From: Nesterenkonia sandarakina
GTDB lineage: Bacteria; Actinomycetota; Actinomycetes; Actinomycetales; Micrococcaceae
Length of the DNA stretch: 64,000 nt
Assembly: GCF_013410215.1 (NCBI RefSeq)
Contig: NZ_JACCFQ010000001.1
Location: 2,666,001-2,730,000 of the forward strand
Direction of reading: 5' to 3'
Shown: positions 35,721 through 44,521 of the stretch, one piece after another
Numbering within the stretch: position 1 is the first letter of the stretch
Layout of the letters: each line of letters starts with the position of its first letter
Notes under the pieces: model-generated
The model's input: the letters and a program-made list of their open reading frames with translations, nothing else
Database searches by the model: none
Told to the model about the DNA's origin: nothing
Position numbers and translations under genes: made by a program

Positions 35721-36731
35721 CTACTTACCTCCCTTTGCATCGGTGCCGCTGGCGAGATCGACCTTGAAGAACTTGATCGCGATGAAGCAGATCAGCAGGA
35801 CACAGACGAAGAGGATCACCGAGACGGCGGAGCCCAGTCCGATCTCGAGCCGCCCGATGGAGGTCCGATAGGCCAACAGAGAGAGCACCTCCGTGTTGGC
35901 GGCACCATTGGTCATGATGAAGACGTTGTCGAATATTCGGAATGCGTCCAGTGCGCGGAAGAGCACCGCGACCATGATGGCGGCCTTCATGTTCGGAAGA
36001 ATCACCCGGGTCATCTGCTGTCGCCAGCTGGCACCGTCGACCTTGGCGGCTTCGACCAGCTCATCGGGAACCTGCGCGAGTCCGGCCAGCAGCAGCAGCG
36101 CGATGAACGGGGTGGTCTTCCAGATCTCCGAGGCCATGATCACGGTGATGGCAGTGCCGAAGTTGGCGAACCAGTCGAGGTCGCTGTCGATGCCTGGGAC
36201 CCAGCCGAACCAGTTGTTCACGAAGCCTGAGTTGATGTCGAACATGTAGTACCAGGCGAAGGCTGAGACCACGGTGATGATGCCGTAGGGCACGAGGATT
36301 GCGGTGCGCAGCGGTCCGCGGATCCGCTTCAGCGCCTTGTGCATGACCAGCGCCAGAGCGAAGCCGAGCACCAGCTCCACCGCCACGGTGACCACAGTGA
36401 CCAGGACCGTGACTCCCAGTGCAGACCAGAAGACCTCCGTGTCAGAGAGGATCGTCATGTAGTTCTGCAGAAAGACGAAGGATCGGTCATCCGGCGATGT
36501 CAGTCGGAAGGAGAACATCGAGTCGTAGATCGCCTGGGCGATCGGATATGCGGTGACCGCGAGCATGATGAAGAATGCCGGTCCGGCGATGAGCCAGCCC
36601 AGACGTGCCTCGGACTTCGCCCGGTTGGTCCGCTTGGCGCCGGCGCCGTTCTTGCGATCGGCGGCCTTGCCGTTGGACGATGCGGCGGCTTCGCGCCTCT
36701 GCCGCCGCGAGGTTTCAGGTGCGGTTGTCAC
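35721..36731 (-). CDS. sugA: Sugar ABC importer permease (SugA type)
   Basis: This 336-residue CUT1-family permease has a basic, low-complexity N-terminal tail of about 40 residues and six transmembrane helices. The EAA loop is VEAAKVDGASWRQQMTRVILP near residue 230. The GTG start at 36731 overlaps the lpqY stop by four bases (GTGA), so synthesis is coupled to the binding protein. Confidence 0.92.
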   Translation of the reverse strand: MTTAPETSRRQRREAAASSNGKAADRKNGAGAKRTNRAKSEARLGWLIAGPAFFIMLAVTAYPIAQAIYDSMFSFRLTSPDDRSFVFLQNYMTILSDTEVFWSALGVTVLVTVVTVAVELVLGFALALVMHKALKRIRGPLRTAILVPYGIITVVSAFAWYYMFDINSGFVNNWFGWVPGIDSDLDWFANFGTAITVIMASEIWKTTPFIALLLLAGLAQVPDELVEAAKVDGASWRQQMTRVILPNMKAAIMVAVLFRALDAFRIFDNVFIMTNGAANTEVLSLLAYRTSIGRLEIGLGSAVSVILFVCVLLICFIAIKFFKVDLASGTDAKGGK

Positions 36732-38038
36732 AGGAGACGCTCCCCTCGGAGGACTTCAACGATGAATGCATCGGTCTGGGCGGGAGTCTGTTCTGCGCTG
36801 ACCCCGGAGATGGGGGTGAATTCCTGCTGGATAGCGGTGGAGATCTCGTTGTAGAAGGGGGTCTGCGGCCTGGGTGCCGCGTTCTCCAGCGCCTCCCGGA
36901 TGGCGTCGGCCATCGGGAAATCGTCCTCGAGGGCAGGGTCTTCATACGCTGCCTCAGAGGATGGCGGGTTGCCGTTGGTGATGAAGTATTCGGTCTGGTT
37001 CTCTGGAGCCACGATGCACTCGATGGCCTCGAAAGCGAGCTCCTGATTCTCCGAGTCCGCGCCCACGCCGAGGTTGATGCCGCCCAGCGGAGGAGCTGAG
37101 GCGGTGTCCTCGACCACCCTTGGATACTGTGCCCAGCCGATGTCGTCGACGAGCCCCTCGTCCACCACGCCTTCCTCGGCGGCGGCGTTGGTCGCGGCCC
37201 AGACGAAGGGCCAGTTGACCATGAAGGATCCGGAATCCCCCTGGAAGAGCAGCATCGACTGGTTCTCATCCATGGAGGCCACACCGGGGCCGGCCAGGCC
37301 TTCGCTGCCGATCAGGGAGATCACCTCTGCCGCACGGCTCCCGACCTCGGTGTCCAGGTTGGTCTGAAGATCCACTGCGGGAGCCTCGGGGTTGGCCAGG
37401 ATCGACTCGCCCTGGGACTCCACCAAGGCGTTGACCCACACGGTCATGGATTCGGCGCGGGTCCCTTGGACGCCGAGCAGCTTCTCCTGCTCCATCGCGG
37501 TCTCGATCACCTGGTCCCAGGTGACCGGTTCGTCCATATCGAGTCCGGCTTCTTCGACCACGGATTCGCGGTACCAGAGCAGCTGGGTGTTGGCCCAGAA
37601 CGGAACGGTGACGAGTTCGTCGTTCCACATCGCCCCGGCGAGGGCACCCTCCAGGGTGTCTTCGGTGGTGCGCTCGGCGACATCCTCCGGGACCGGTGCG
37701 AGGAACCCGGGCTCTGCCAGTTCGGGGATGAACGGCGGGTCCAGCGACATGATGTCCAGCGAAGAGTCGTTGGCCGCGAGACGGCGGGCCAGCTGTTCGC
37801 GCTGGGAGGGTGCGTCGGCCGGCAGCAGCGAGGTGCGGATTTCGTAGGCACCCTCGGCCTCCTCGGTGCAGAGCTGCGCGAGGGTGGCCTGGCCGCCGTC
37901 GTCGGGGTTGATGTACCAGGTGAGGACAGGTACGTCCCCACTGTCGGAGCAGCCGCTCAGCAGGAGGGCCGCCGCGAGTGCGGTGCCGGCTGCCCGAACC
38001 TTCCGTCCCCTGCGCGGGGAGCCCTGCGATTCGCCCAT
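36728..38038 (-). CDS. lpqY: Trehalose-type solute-binding lipoprotein (LpqY-like)
   Basis: This 436-residue extracytoplasmic binding protein has a lipoprotein signal: basic RRGRKVR, a hydrophobic stretch, and the lipobox LLLSGC with cysteine near residue 31. The mature part is a family 1 solute-binding protein (VPVLTWYINPDDGGQ, QREQLARRLAANDSSLDIMS, NTQLLWYRESV), which resembles mycobacterial LpqY, the trehalose receptor. Trehalose specificity is inferred from this resemblance and from gene order. The ATG at 38038 has GGAAG and AGAGG upstream; the frame is open earlier but without the right signal peptide. Confidence 0.88.
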   Translation of the reverse strand: MGESQGSPRRGRKVRAAGTALAAALLLSGCSDSGDVPVLTWYINPDDGGQATLAQLCTEEAEGAYEIRTSLLPADAPSQREQLARRLAANDSSLDIMSLDPPFIPELAEPGFLAPVPEDVAERTTEDTLEGALAGAMWNDELVTVPFWANTQLLWYRESVVEEAGLDMDEPVTWDQVIETAMEQEKLLGVQGTRAESMTVWVNALVESQGESILANPEAPAVDLQTNLDTEVGSRAAEVISLIGSEGLAGPGVASMDENQSMLLFQGDSGSFMVNWPFVWAATNAAAEEGVVDEGLVDDIGWAQYPRVVEDTASAPPLGGINLGVGADSENQELAFEAIECIVAPENQTEYFITNGNPPSSEAAYEDPALEDDFPMADAIREALENAAPRPQTPFYNEISTAIQQEFTPISGVSAEQTPAQTDAFIVEVLRGERLL

Positions 38039-38085
38039 GAATCTTCCACCTCTCGTCACCCGGCGCAGTGGCCCGGTCACTTGAT

Positions 38086-38099
38086 GTGGCCTAGGCCAC
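38086..38099. promoter_or_regulatory. Perfect 14-bp palindrome, candidate operator of lpqY-sugABC
   Basis: GTGGCCTAGGCCAC is a perfect palindrome just downstream of the predicted transcription start and 48 bases before the lpqY start. A repressor bound here would block the operon. No regulator gene is adjacent, so the protein (for example of LacI or ROK type) is unknown. Confidence 0.5.
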
Positions 38100-38111
38100 T
38101 ACGTGTGATCG

Positions 38112-38139
38112 AGCCTACACCTCAGCTCCTGTACAGCAA
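38112..38139 (-). promoter_or_regulatory. Candidate promoter of lpqY-sugABC
   Basis: The minus strand has TTGCTG (38134-38139) and TAGGCT (38112-38117) separated by 16 bases, a fair SigA-type promoter. The predicted start of transcription falls near 38105, immediately before the palindrome. Confidence 0.5.
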
Positions 38140-38174
38140 ATAGACAGGCTCTGAGAAGAGAGGGAAGAGGCAGG

Positions 38175-39467
38175 TCAGGCAGACTTCTTGCGGAACTTCT
38201 TGGCATCGGAGAGGGTGACCAGCTCGGCCTCGGCACCCTCACGGACGACCTCCCCGGTGATGGTCACCGAGGCGATGTCATCCCGCGAGGGAAGCTCAAA
38301 CATCACAGGTCCCAGCACGTTCTCCAGGATCGAGCGCAGGCCGCGGGCACCGGTGCCGCGCAGCTCGGCCTGCTCCACCACGGCGCCAAGGGCCTCCGGG
38401 GTGAACTCAAGCTCGATCCCGTCGATGGAGAAGATCTTCTGATACTGCTTGACCAGCGCGTTGCGCGGCTTGGTGAGGATGTCGGTGAGGGCTGCTGCGT
38501 CCAGCTGCTCCACGGTGGCGATCACCGGGAGCCGCCCGATCAGTTCCGGGATCAGCCCAAACTTATGCAGGTCCTCGGGTTCCACGTCGGCATAGCTGGC
38601 CTCGCTCTTGGTGATCGTGGACAGCGGTGCGCCGAAGCCGATCCCCTTGCGTCCAGCGCGGGACTCGATGAGCTCCTCGAGGCCGGCGAAGGCACCGGCG
38701 ACGATGAACAGGATGTTCGAGGTGTCGATCTGGATGAACTCCTGCTGCGGGTGTTTGCGCCCGCCCTGCGGAGCCACCGAGGCCACGGTGCCTTCCAGGA
38801 TCTTCAGCAGCGCCTGCTGGACCCCCTCACCGGAGACGTCCCGGGTGATCGAGGGATTCTCGGACTTCCGGGAGATCTTGTCGATCTCGTCGATGTAGAT
38901 GATCCCCTGCTCGGCCTTCTTGACGTCCCCATCCGCGGCCTGGATCAGCTTCAGCAGGATGTTCTCCACATCCTCACCGACATAGCCGGCCTCGGTGAGG
39001 CTGGTGGCGTCGGCGACGATGAAGGGCACCTGCAGCTTCCGGGCCAGCGACTGGGCCAGGTAGGTCTTCCCGGAGCCGGTCGGGCCCACCATCATGATGT
39101 TGGACTTGCCGATCTCGACGTCGTCCAGGGGGCCCTTCTCCAGGGAGGTGGTCTTGGTCGCCGAGCCTGTGGCCTGGATGCGCTTGTAGTGGTTGTGCAC
39201 GGCCACCGAGAGAGTGCGCTTGGCCCTGTCCTGACCGACCACATACTCGTCGAGGAACGCGTAGATCTCGCGGGGCTTCGGCAGCTCGAAGTCATCGGGC
39301 TCCTGGACCTCGTTGAGGTACTCCTCGATGATCTCATTGCAGAGCTCGATGCATTCGTCGCAGATGTAGACGCCGGGCCCGGCGATCAGCTTGTACCGGA
39401 CCTGCTTCTGGCTCTTGCCGCAGAACGAGCACTTGAGCAGATCTGCGCTCTCACCGATGCGTGCCAT
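38175..39467 (-). CDS. clpX: ATP-dependent Clp protease ATP-binding subunit ClpX
   Basis: This 430-residue AAA+ unfoldase feeds substrates to ClpP. The N-terminal zinc-binding domain has four cysteines in CSFCGKSQ and [10 protein letters not shown] (residues 15-44). Walker A is [12 protein letters not shown] near 128, Walker B is IIYIDEIDK near 195, and the RKGIGFGAP loop region carries the IGF-type contact to ClpP. Length is typical. It is separated from clpP2 by a hairpin and may have its own promoter. Confidence 0.97.
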   Translation of the reverse strand: MARIGESADLLKCSFCGKSQKQVRYKLIAGPGVYICDECIELCNEIIEEYLNEVQEPDDFELPKPREIYAFLDEYVVGQDRAKRTLSVAVHNHYKRIQATGSATKTTSLEKGPLDDVEIGKSNIMMVGPTGSGKTYLAQSLARKLQVPFIVADATSLTEAGYVGEDVENILLKLIQAADGDVKKAEQGIIYIDEIDKISRKSENPSITRDVSGEGVQQALLKILEGTVASVAPQGGRKHPQQEFIQIDTSNILFIVAGAFAGLEELIESRAGRKGIGFGAPLSTITKSEASYADVEPEDLHKFGLIPELIGRLPVIATVEQLDAAALTDILTKPRNALVKQYQKIFSIDGIELEFTPEALGAVVEQAELRGTGARGLRSILENVLGPVMFELPSRDDIASVTITGEVVREGAEAELVTLSDAKKFRKKSA

Positions 39468-39531
39468 GGACGTGGGATCCCCTTAAGAACTGATGTGCAT
39501 TCAAGATATAGCGTACTTCAGGGCACTGACA

Positions 39532-39566
39532 CGTTCGGGGACGTTCCTATGGAACGTCCCCGAACG
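39532..39566. terminator. 16-bp hairpin between clpP2 and clpX
   Basis: CGTTCGGGGACGTTCC pairs perfectly with its complement at 39551-39566 across the loop TAT. It begins 26 bases after the clpP2 stop on the minus strand. It may partly terminate the clpP1-clpP2 transcript before clpX. No T-tract follows. Confidence 0.55.
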
Positions 39567-39591
39567 GGTGTCGTGATTCAGCGTGAAGGCC

Positions 39592-40260
39592 TCAGAGCGG
39601 AAGCTTGCGCGAGGCCAGGACCTCATCCACGAGGCCGTAGTCCTTTGCGGCCGCTGCGGAGAGGAACTTGTCACGATCGATGTCCTCGGCGATCTCATCC
39701 GCGGACTTCTTCGTGAGGTCCCCGAGCACCTCTTCCATCCAGGTGCGGATCCGGCGGACCTCGTCGGCCTGGATCTGCAGGTCGGTGGCGGTGCCGCGAG
39801 TGCCCCCGACGGCGGGCTGGTGGATCAGCACGCGTGCGTTGGGCAGGGCCAGGCGCTTGCCCGGGGTGCCTGCGGCCAGCAGCACCGCCGCGGCGGAGGC
39901 TGCCTGTCCCAGGCAGACCGTCTGGATGTGCGGCCGGACGAACTGCATCGTGTCGTAGATGGCGGTCATGGCCGTGAACGAGCCGCCCGGGGAGTTGATG
40001 TAGAGCGTGATGTCGCGCTCGGAGTCCATCGACTCCAGCACGAGCAGTTGCGCCATGATGTCATCGGCCGAGGCGTCGTCGACCTGGCTGCCCAGGAACA
40101 CGATGCGGTCTTCGAAGAGCTTCGCGTAGGGGTCCTGACGCTTGAAGCCGTAGGGCGTCCGCTCCTCGAAGGAGGGCAGGATATAGCGCGAGTCCGGCAT
40201 GCCGGGGCGGCTGGGCTGAGCCGAGGGAAGGCCGGGGGCCGAATGATCAAGGGGGTTCAT
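39592..40260 (-). CDS. clpP2: ATP-dependent Clp protease proteolytic subunit, second copy
   Basis: This 222-residue serine protease subunit has the catalytic Ser in [11 protein letters not shown] near residue 110, His in [10 protein letters not shown] near 135 and the Asp in the helix after [13 protein letters not shown]. It has a long N-terminal propeptide-like segment of about 25 residues. Actinobacteria need two different ClpP rings that form one mixed particle; this is the ClpP2-like member. It lies 66 bases after clpP1. Confidence 0.95.
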   Translation of the reverse strand: MNPLDHSAPGLPSAQPSRPGMPDSRYILPSFEERTPYGFKRQDPYAKLFEDRIVFLGSQVDDASADDIMAQLLVLESMDSERDITLYINSPGGSFTAMTAIYDTMQFVRPHIQTVCLGQAASAAAVLLAAGTPGKRLALPNARVLIHQPAVGGTRGTATDLQIQADEVRRIRTWMEEVLGDLTKKSADEIAEDIDRDKFLSAAAAKDYGLVDEVLASRKLPL

Positions 40261-40326
40261 ATCAGATGTGCTCCTGTGGTCCTGGTGCGAATCGTGGGCT
40301 GAGGCTGGTCTGCTCCCGTCAAGGGA

Positions 40327-40935
40327 TCAGACTCCCCCGCCGCCGGAGACGGTGGAAGACCGCTGGGCGATCTTGTCGAAGAAGCCGTACTCCAGGCCGT
40401 CCTCTGCGGTGAACCACTTGTCACGCGCGTTGTCCCGCAGGATCGTCTCGAGGCTCTGACCGGTCTGTTCGGCGGTGAGCTCCGCCATCACCTGCTTCAT
40501 GTGCTGGATCAGCTGCGCCTGGATCCGAACGTCGGACTCGGTGCCGCCGATGCCGCCGGAAGGCTGGTGCATCAGGATGCGTGCATGCGGAGTGGCGAAG
40601 CGCTTGCCGGGCGTGCCCGAGGACAGCAGGAACTGCCCCATCGAGGCGGCCAGGCCGGTGGCGACGGTGACGATGTCGTTCGGGATGAACTCCATGGTGT
40701 CGTAGATCGCCATTCCCGCGGTGACGGAGCCGCCCGGGGAGTTGATGTAGAGGTAGATGTCCTTCTCGGTGTCCTCGGCGGAGAGAAGCAGCAGCTGGGA
40801 ACAGATGGCGTTGGCGTTGTCATCACGAACCTCTGAACCGAGCCAGATGATCCGTTCTTTGAGCAGACGGTTGTAGATGTAGTCGTCCCGGGACGCGGGA
40901 TCCACGCTGGACATGCTCGGCAGGCTCTGGGTCAT
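40327..40935 (-). CDS. clpP1: ATP-dependent Clp protease proteolytic subunit, first copy
   Basis: This 202-residue subunit has the catalytic Ser in GLAASMGQFLL near residue 101 and His in ILMHQPSGG near 126, with [17 protein letters not shown] before them. The ATG at 40935 has GGAGG at nine bases, so I rejected an upstream in-frame start at 40998. It ends in a Gly-rich tail (VSGGGGV). It forms the mixed ClpP1P2 protease with its neighbour. Confidence 0.95.
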   Translation of the reverse strand: MTQSLPSMSSVDPASRDDYIYNRLLKERIIWLGSEVRDDNANAICSQLLLLSAEDTEKDIYLYINSPGGSVTAGMAIYDTMEFIPNDIVTVATGLAASMGQFLLSSGTPGKRFATPHARILMHQPSGGIGGTESDVRIQAQLIQHMKQVMAELTAEQTGQSLETILRDNARDKWFTAEDGLEYGFFDKIAQRSSTVSGGGGV

Positions 40936-41085
40936 GGACTCATCCTCCACTGGTGGGTCAAACTGGGTCGGCACGTGCAGTGCCCTCGGCAAGAACATTA
41001 CTGGTTCACCCGGTCAGTGAGAGCCCCTGGTGCGGGACTGTTCGCTGTTGGCACACGGTTTCGACTCAAGAGCAGAAGGCTCAAC

Positions 41086-41126
41086 GCACAGCGGGGCCCC
41101 ACCGATACGGTGGGGCCCCGCTGTGC
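41086..41126 (-). terminator. 19-bp hairpin after tig
   Basis: The arms at 41086-41104 and 41108-41126 pair perfectly (GCACAGCGGGGCCCCACCG and its complement) around the loop ATA. It starts 15 bases after the tig stop and separates tig from clpP1. The very GC-rich stem has no clear U-tail. Confidence 0.7.
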
Positions 41127-41140
41127 AGTCAGGAGCTGGA

Positions 41141-42541
41141 TCAGCTCTGCTTGGTGTCCTCTGCGGCCTCGGACTTCTCAGTCTCGGTCTCGCCGGCCTC
41201 GACCTCAGCGTTCTCCGCTGCTGCCGGCTCTGCCTCGTACTCGTCACCGGCGGGGGTCACGAAGTCGGTCAGGTCCACGACGTTGCCCTCAGTGTCCTTG
41301 ACCACCGCGAGCTCGAGCACCTTGGCCAGTGCTTTGCGACGGCGCACCTCGCCCATGATCATCGGAACCTGCCCGGCCTGATCGAGCATCTGGGCGAACT
41401 GGTTCGGCTCCATGCCGTACTGCGAGGCGGTGGAGACGATGTACTCGATGACCTCGCTCTGCTCGACGCCGATCTCTTCCTTCTGCGCGATCTCGTCGAG
41501 GACGAGCTCATTGCGGAATGCGTCAGCGGTCTGCTTGGAGAGCTCCTCGCGGTGCTCCTCGGTGTCGTGATCATCACCGGGGGTGTGTCCCTGGGAGGCG
41601 AAATGCTGCTCCACCTGCTCGGCGACCACGGACTCTGGCACAGGAACCTCGATGAGCTCCATGAGCTTCTCCAGGACCTTGTCGCGCGCCTCGATGCCCT
41701 GCTCCACGACGAGGTTCTCCTCAGCCTTGGACTGCAGATCGGCGCGCAGCTCCTCGATGGTGTCGAATTCCGAGGCCAGCTGGGCGAACTCGTCGTCGGC
41801 CTCGGGGAGCTCGCGCTCCTTCACGGCCTGCAGCGTGACCTTCACCGAGGCGGTCTCGCCCGAGTGCTCGCCGCCGGCCAGGGTGGTCTCGAACGTGGCG
41901 TCCTCTCCGGCGGAGAGGCCTTCGAGGGCCTCGTCGATGCCCTCGAGCATGGTTCCCGCGCCGACCTGGTAGGACAGACCCGATGCGGTGTCGACCTCTT
42001 CCTCGCCGACGGTGGCGATCAGGTCGATGGTGACGAAGTCATCCTTCGCGGCCGGGCGCTCGACGTCCTTGAGGGTGCCGAAGCGGCCGCGCAGCTCATC
42101 GAGCTGCTCCTGGACTGCGGACTCGTCTGCCGAACGGGACTCGACCTCGACCTCGAGGCCGGAGTACTCGGGCAGCTCGATGACGGGCTTGATGTCCAGC
42201 TCGCCGGTGAACTTGAGCACACCTTCGTTGGTCTTCACGTCCGGGATCTCTTCGATCTCGACCTCGGGACGGGAGAGCGGCGCGAGGTCAGCCTCGGCCA
42301 GGCCCTGCTGGTAGAAGTCGTTGAGACCATCGTTGATGGCCTGCTGGATGACGTACTCGCGACCGACGCGCTGGTCGATGATCGGAGCCGGCACCTTGCC
42401 CTTGCGGAAGCCTGGGACCTGGACCTGCTCGGCGATGCTCTTGTACGCCGCCTTGATCTTCGGTTCCAGCTCCTCGGAAGTCACCTCAACGGTGAGCTTG
42501 ACGCGGGTCGGATTCAGATTCTCTACGGTGCTCTTGACCAC
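41141..42541 (-). CDS. tig: Trigger factor
   Basis: This 466-residue ribosome-bound chaperone has the ribosome-binding signature GFRKGKVP near residue 46, a peptidyl-prolyl isomerase domain at about 155-245 ([19 protein letters not shown]) and a long helical C-terminal chaperone domain. The last 45 residues are strongly acidic ([20 protein letters not shown]), as often seen in actinobacterial trigger factors. The GTG start has GGAG at six bases. The tig-clpP1-clpP2-clpX order is the common one. Confidence 0.96.
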   Translation of the reverse strand: MVKSTVENLNPTRVKLTVEVTSEELEPKIKAAYKSIAEQVQVPGFRKGKVPAPIIDQRVGREYVIQQAINDGLNDFYQQGLAEADLAPLSRPEVEIEEIPDVKTNEGVLKFTGELDIKPVIELPEYSGLEVEVESRSADESAVQEQLDELRGRFGTLKDVERPAAKDDFVTIDLIATVGEEEVDTASGLSYQVGAGTMLEGIDEALEGLSAGEDATFETTLAGGEHSGETASVKVTLQAVKERELPEADDEFAQLASEFDTIEELRADLQSKAEENLVVEQGIEARDKVLEKLMELIEVPVPESVVAEQVEQHFASQGHTPGDDHDTEEHREELSKQTADAFRNELVLDEIAQKEEIGVEQSEVIEYIVSTASQYGMEPNQFAQMLDQAGQVPMIMGEVRRRKALAKVLELAVVKDTEGNVVDLTDFVTPAGDEYEAEPAAAENAEVEAGETETEKSEAAEDTKQS

Positions 42542-42581
42542 GTGTGGGGCTCCTGATCGATGACTGGTGAATCGTCTGCTG

Positions 42582-42655
42582 TCGGGGTGACAGGATTTGA
42601 ACCTGCGGCCTCACGCTCCCAAAGCGCGCGCTCTACCAAGCTGAGCTACACCCCG
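42582..42655 (-). tRNA. tRNA-Pro (TGG)
   Basis: The minus strand folds into a full cloverleaf of 74 bases: acceptor CGGGGTG/CACCCCG, D arm with AGCTCAGCTTGGTAGAGC, anticodon loop TTTGGGA with anticodon TGG (plus-strand positions 42619-42621), and T arm with GGTTCGAATCC. The discriminator base is A, and CCA is not encoded. It lies 40 bases upstream of tig on the same strand. Confidence 0.97.
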
Positions 42656-42947
42656 ATCGACTGCCCGTCCTGTGATGTGACTGCCGGTAGATGGCAGCCC
42701 TGCATGAGGACTTCAGGCGGACCGGTCTACACTACCGTGTCCTCCCCCAGGGCGGCGAATCCTGCCGCTGCGGGCCCCCGATGAACCGGTGAAGCGCCCG
42801 TGCCGCGCCGAGCACTGGCGGGCTCGCGAGGTGAGACCACGGTCACTGCCCGCGGATTGGCGTGCCCGCCGACCTGGTGCTAGAGTTCTATGTCGTTGCC
42901 CTGCAGAGATGCGGTGCGGCGAAAGTGAATACAGCGCTTGTCTTCAA
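42656..42947. other. Intergenic region between divergent tRNA genes
   Basis: No credible gene is present in these 292 bases. A promoter for tRNA-Lys is visible at 42857-42886. On the minus strand TAGACC or TAGTGT near 42725-42735 could serve as a -10 for tRNA-Pro and tig, but this is weak. Confidence 0.4.
42857..42886 (+). promoter_or_regulatory. Promoter of tRNA-Lys
   Basis: TTGGCG at 42857-42862 and TAGAGT at 42881-42886 are separated by 18 bases, a good SigA-type promoter about 55 bases before the mature tRNA. Confidence 0.6.
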
Positions 42948-43020
42948 GGGCCTCTAGCTCAATTGGTAGAGCATCAGACTCTTAATCTGCAGGTTTCGGG
43001 TTCGAGTCCCGAGGGGCCCA
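42948..43020 (+). tRNA. tRNA-Lys (CTT)
   Basis: A 73-base cloverleaf: acceptor GGGCCTC/GGGGCCC with one T-G pair, D arm GCTCAATTGGTAGAGC, anticodon loop CTCTTAA with anticodon CTT at 42981-42983, and T arm TCGGGTTCGAGTCCCGA. CCA is not encoded. Confidence 0.97.
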
Positions 43021-43051
43021 CTTTTCACGAACAGGCGCTGTATCAGGAACA

Positions 43052-43095
43052 GGCCGTCGGAGCACGAGTTCATCTCGCAGCCCGGCGGCCTTTTT
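43052..43095 (+). terminator. Terminator of tRNA-Lys
   Basis: GGCCGTCGG pairs with CCGGCGGCC (one G-T pair), with an inner CGAG/CTCG stem, followed by TTTTT at 43091-43095. This is a regular intrinsic terminator 32 bases after the tRNA. Confidence 0.75.
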
Positions 43096-43125
43096 CATGC
43101 CCCGGCAGCCTGACGGGCCCCGGCC

Positions 43126-43644
43126 CTAGGCCGCGTTCATCCGCTCCACGACATCCATGAAGTAGTCGATGAACTCATAGAAGTCCTCGACGTCGCGGCG
43201 CTGGTGCAGCGCTATCTCAGGGAACTGGTCGAATCGCACCTGCCCATGCAGGTCGAGCTTCATCCGACGACCGGTGGAGAGGGTCACCTCCACGACATTG
43301 TCCTGCGACGCCATGCCGGCAAGGTTGGTGAGGTTGACCAAGGTGGGGACGGCGCCTGCGGCAGGACCTGGTTCTATCCCCTGGCGCAGCAACCGGACCC
43401 GGTCCAGAGCCTCGTCGAGATCCACAGGACACAGCACGATCTCCACCGGCTCACGCCGGTAGCCCACCAGCAGCAGGGAGCCGCCCCAGGCCCGTGCAGC
43501 GCCCTCCTTGGCCGGGACCCCCAGCCGGTCCACCGTGCAGAGGATGTTGTAGGACCCGAAGTTCATCACCGAGGCGTCGAAGCTGACCCGCAGGGCGTCG
43601 ACCAGGTGCTGTTCCGGCTGGCTGCGCTCGGTGACGATGACCAT
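43126..43644 (-). CDS. Conserved-looking protein of unknown function beside the peroxiredoxin gene
   Basis: This 172-residue protein is soluble, with no signal peptide or membrane helix. It begins VIVTERSQPEQHLVDALRVS and contains VMNFGSYNILCTVDRLG, a strand-rich middle (GGSLLLVGYRREPVEIVLC), and a C-terminus rich in aromatic and acidic residues (RRDVEDFYEFIDYFMDVVER). I do not recognise a family. The ATG at 43644 has AGAGG at six bases and gives 88 bases to the divergent peroxiredoxin start, which suggests possible co-regulation. Codon usage looks normal, so I believe the gene is real. Confidence 0.7.
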   Translation of the reverse strand: MVIVTERSQPEQHLVDALRVSFDASVMNFGSYNILCTVDRLGVPAKEGAARAWGGSLLLVGYRREPVEIVLCPVDLDEALDRVRLLRQGIEPGPAAGAVPTLVNLTNLAGMASQDNVVEVTLSTGRRMKLDLHGQVRFDQFPEIALHQRRDVEDFYEFIDYFMDVVERMNAA

Positions 43645-43732
43645 GATGCCTCTACTCTCGCGGGGGCTTGGTTGAACTAGTCTACGGATAGGCCGATTCC
43701 GGCGCATCAGCACTCCCTTTGAAAGGACTTCG

Positions 43733-44200
43733 ATGAGCATCCGACTCGAAACCGGCGATCAGGCTCCGGACTTCACCCTCCCCGCCGCTGCAGGGGACTC
43801 CGTGAGCCTGGAGCAGCTGCGCGGAAAGAAGGTCATCCTGTACTTCTACCCGAAGGCGGCCACCCCCGGTTGCACGACCCAGGCATGCGACTTCCGAGAT
43901 TCGCTGGACTCCCTGGCCGCCTCGGGCTACTCGGTCCTGGGGATCTCTCCTGACCCGGTCTCGGCCCTGGAGACGTTCACGCAGGACCAGTCGCTGAGCT
44001 TCCCGCTGCTCTCTGACGAGGACCACTCGGTCGCGGAGTCCTACGGCGCGTGGGGCGAGAAGAAGAACTACGGCCGCGTGGTCGAAGGCCTGATCCGCTC
44101 CACGATCGTGCTCGACGAGGACGGCAAGGTCGCACTGGCCCAGTACAACGTCAAGGCCACCGGTCACGTCGCCCGGCTCCGCGAGAAGCTCAACGCTTGA
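43733..44200 (+). CDS. bcp: Thioredoxin-dependent peroxiredoxin (Bcp/PrxQ)
   Basis: This 155-residue peroxiredoxin reduces hydrogen peroxide and organic peroxides. The peroxidatic cysteine is near residue 47 in PKAATPGCTTQACDFRD, which also supplies the second cysteine five residues later typical of PrxQ. SFPLLSDEDHSVAESYGAWG and the Arg in RSTIVLDEDGKV complete the family pattern. AAAGGA precedes the ATG. Confidence 0.95.
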   Translation: MSIRLETGDQAPDFTLPAAAGDSVSLEQLRGKKVILYFYPKAATPGCTTQACDFRDSLDSLAASGYSVLGISPDPVSALETFTQDQSLSFPLLSDEDHSVAESYGAWGEKKNYGRVVEGLIRSTIVLDEDGKVALAQYNVKATGHVARLREKLNA

Positions 44201-44238
44201 GCCCGTCCTGAGCTCTGCGTCACCCCCGGGGCCGGAAG

Positions 44239-44282
44239 CGTCGGCCCAGGGGCTGGGAGCCTCGGCCCGGGGGCTGCGGAGC
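44239..44282. repeat. Two imperfect 22-bp GC-rich tandem copies
   Basis: The segments at 44239-44260 and 44261-44282 are near copies sharing TCGGCCC and GGGGCTG. They lie between the peroxiredoxin and tRNA-Leu. They are not predicted to encode protein and may be part of the peroxiredoxin terminator region. Confidence 0.35.
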
Positions 44283-44332
44283 ACCCTCTGCGACGTGCCG
44301 CGCGGACCCGGTCCCGCGAGCAGGCGCTCCTG

Positions 44333-44338
44333 TAGACT
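44333..44338 (+). promoter_or_regulatory. Candidate -10 element for tRNA-Leu
   Basis: TAGACT lies 41 bases before the mature tRNA-Leu. The -35 is not obvious. Confidence 0.35.
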
Positions 44339-44379
44339 GAGGCGTCGCCGAGCAGGTGGAGGCACCTCCGGCGATGACT

Positions 44380-44463
<84 letters not shown>

Positions 44464-44521
44464 CGAAGCCAGACCAGTCGCGGAGCTCCCGCCGGTCCTG
44501 CCCCGATCGAAAGGACCCGAG

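Noticed and set aside
40936-41085. ClgR operator before clpP1
   Set aside because: A possible GCGAAC half-site is present, but I could not find a convincing full dyad.
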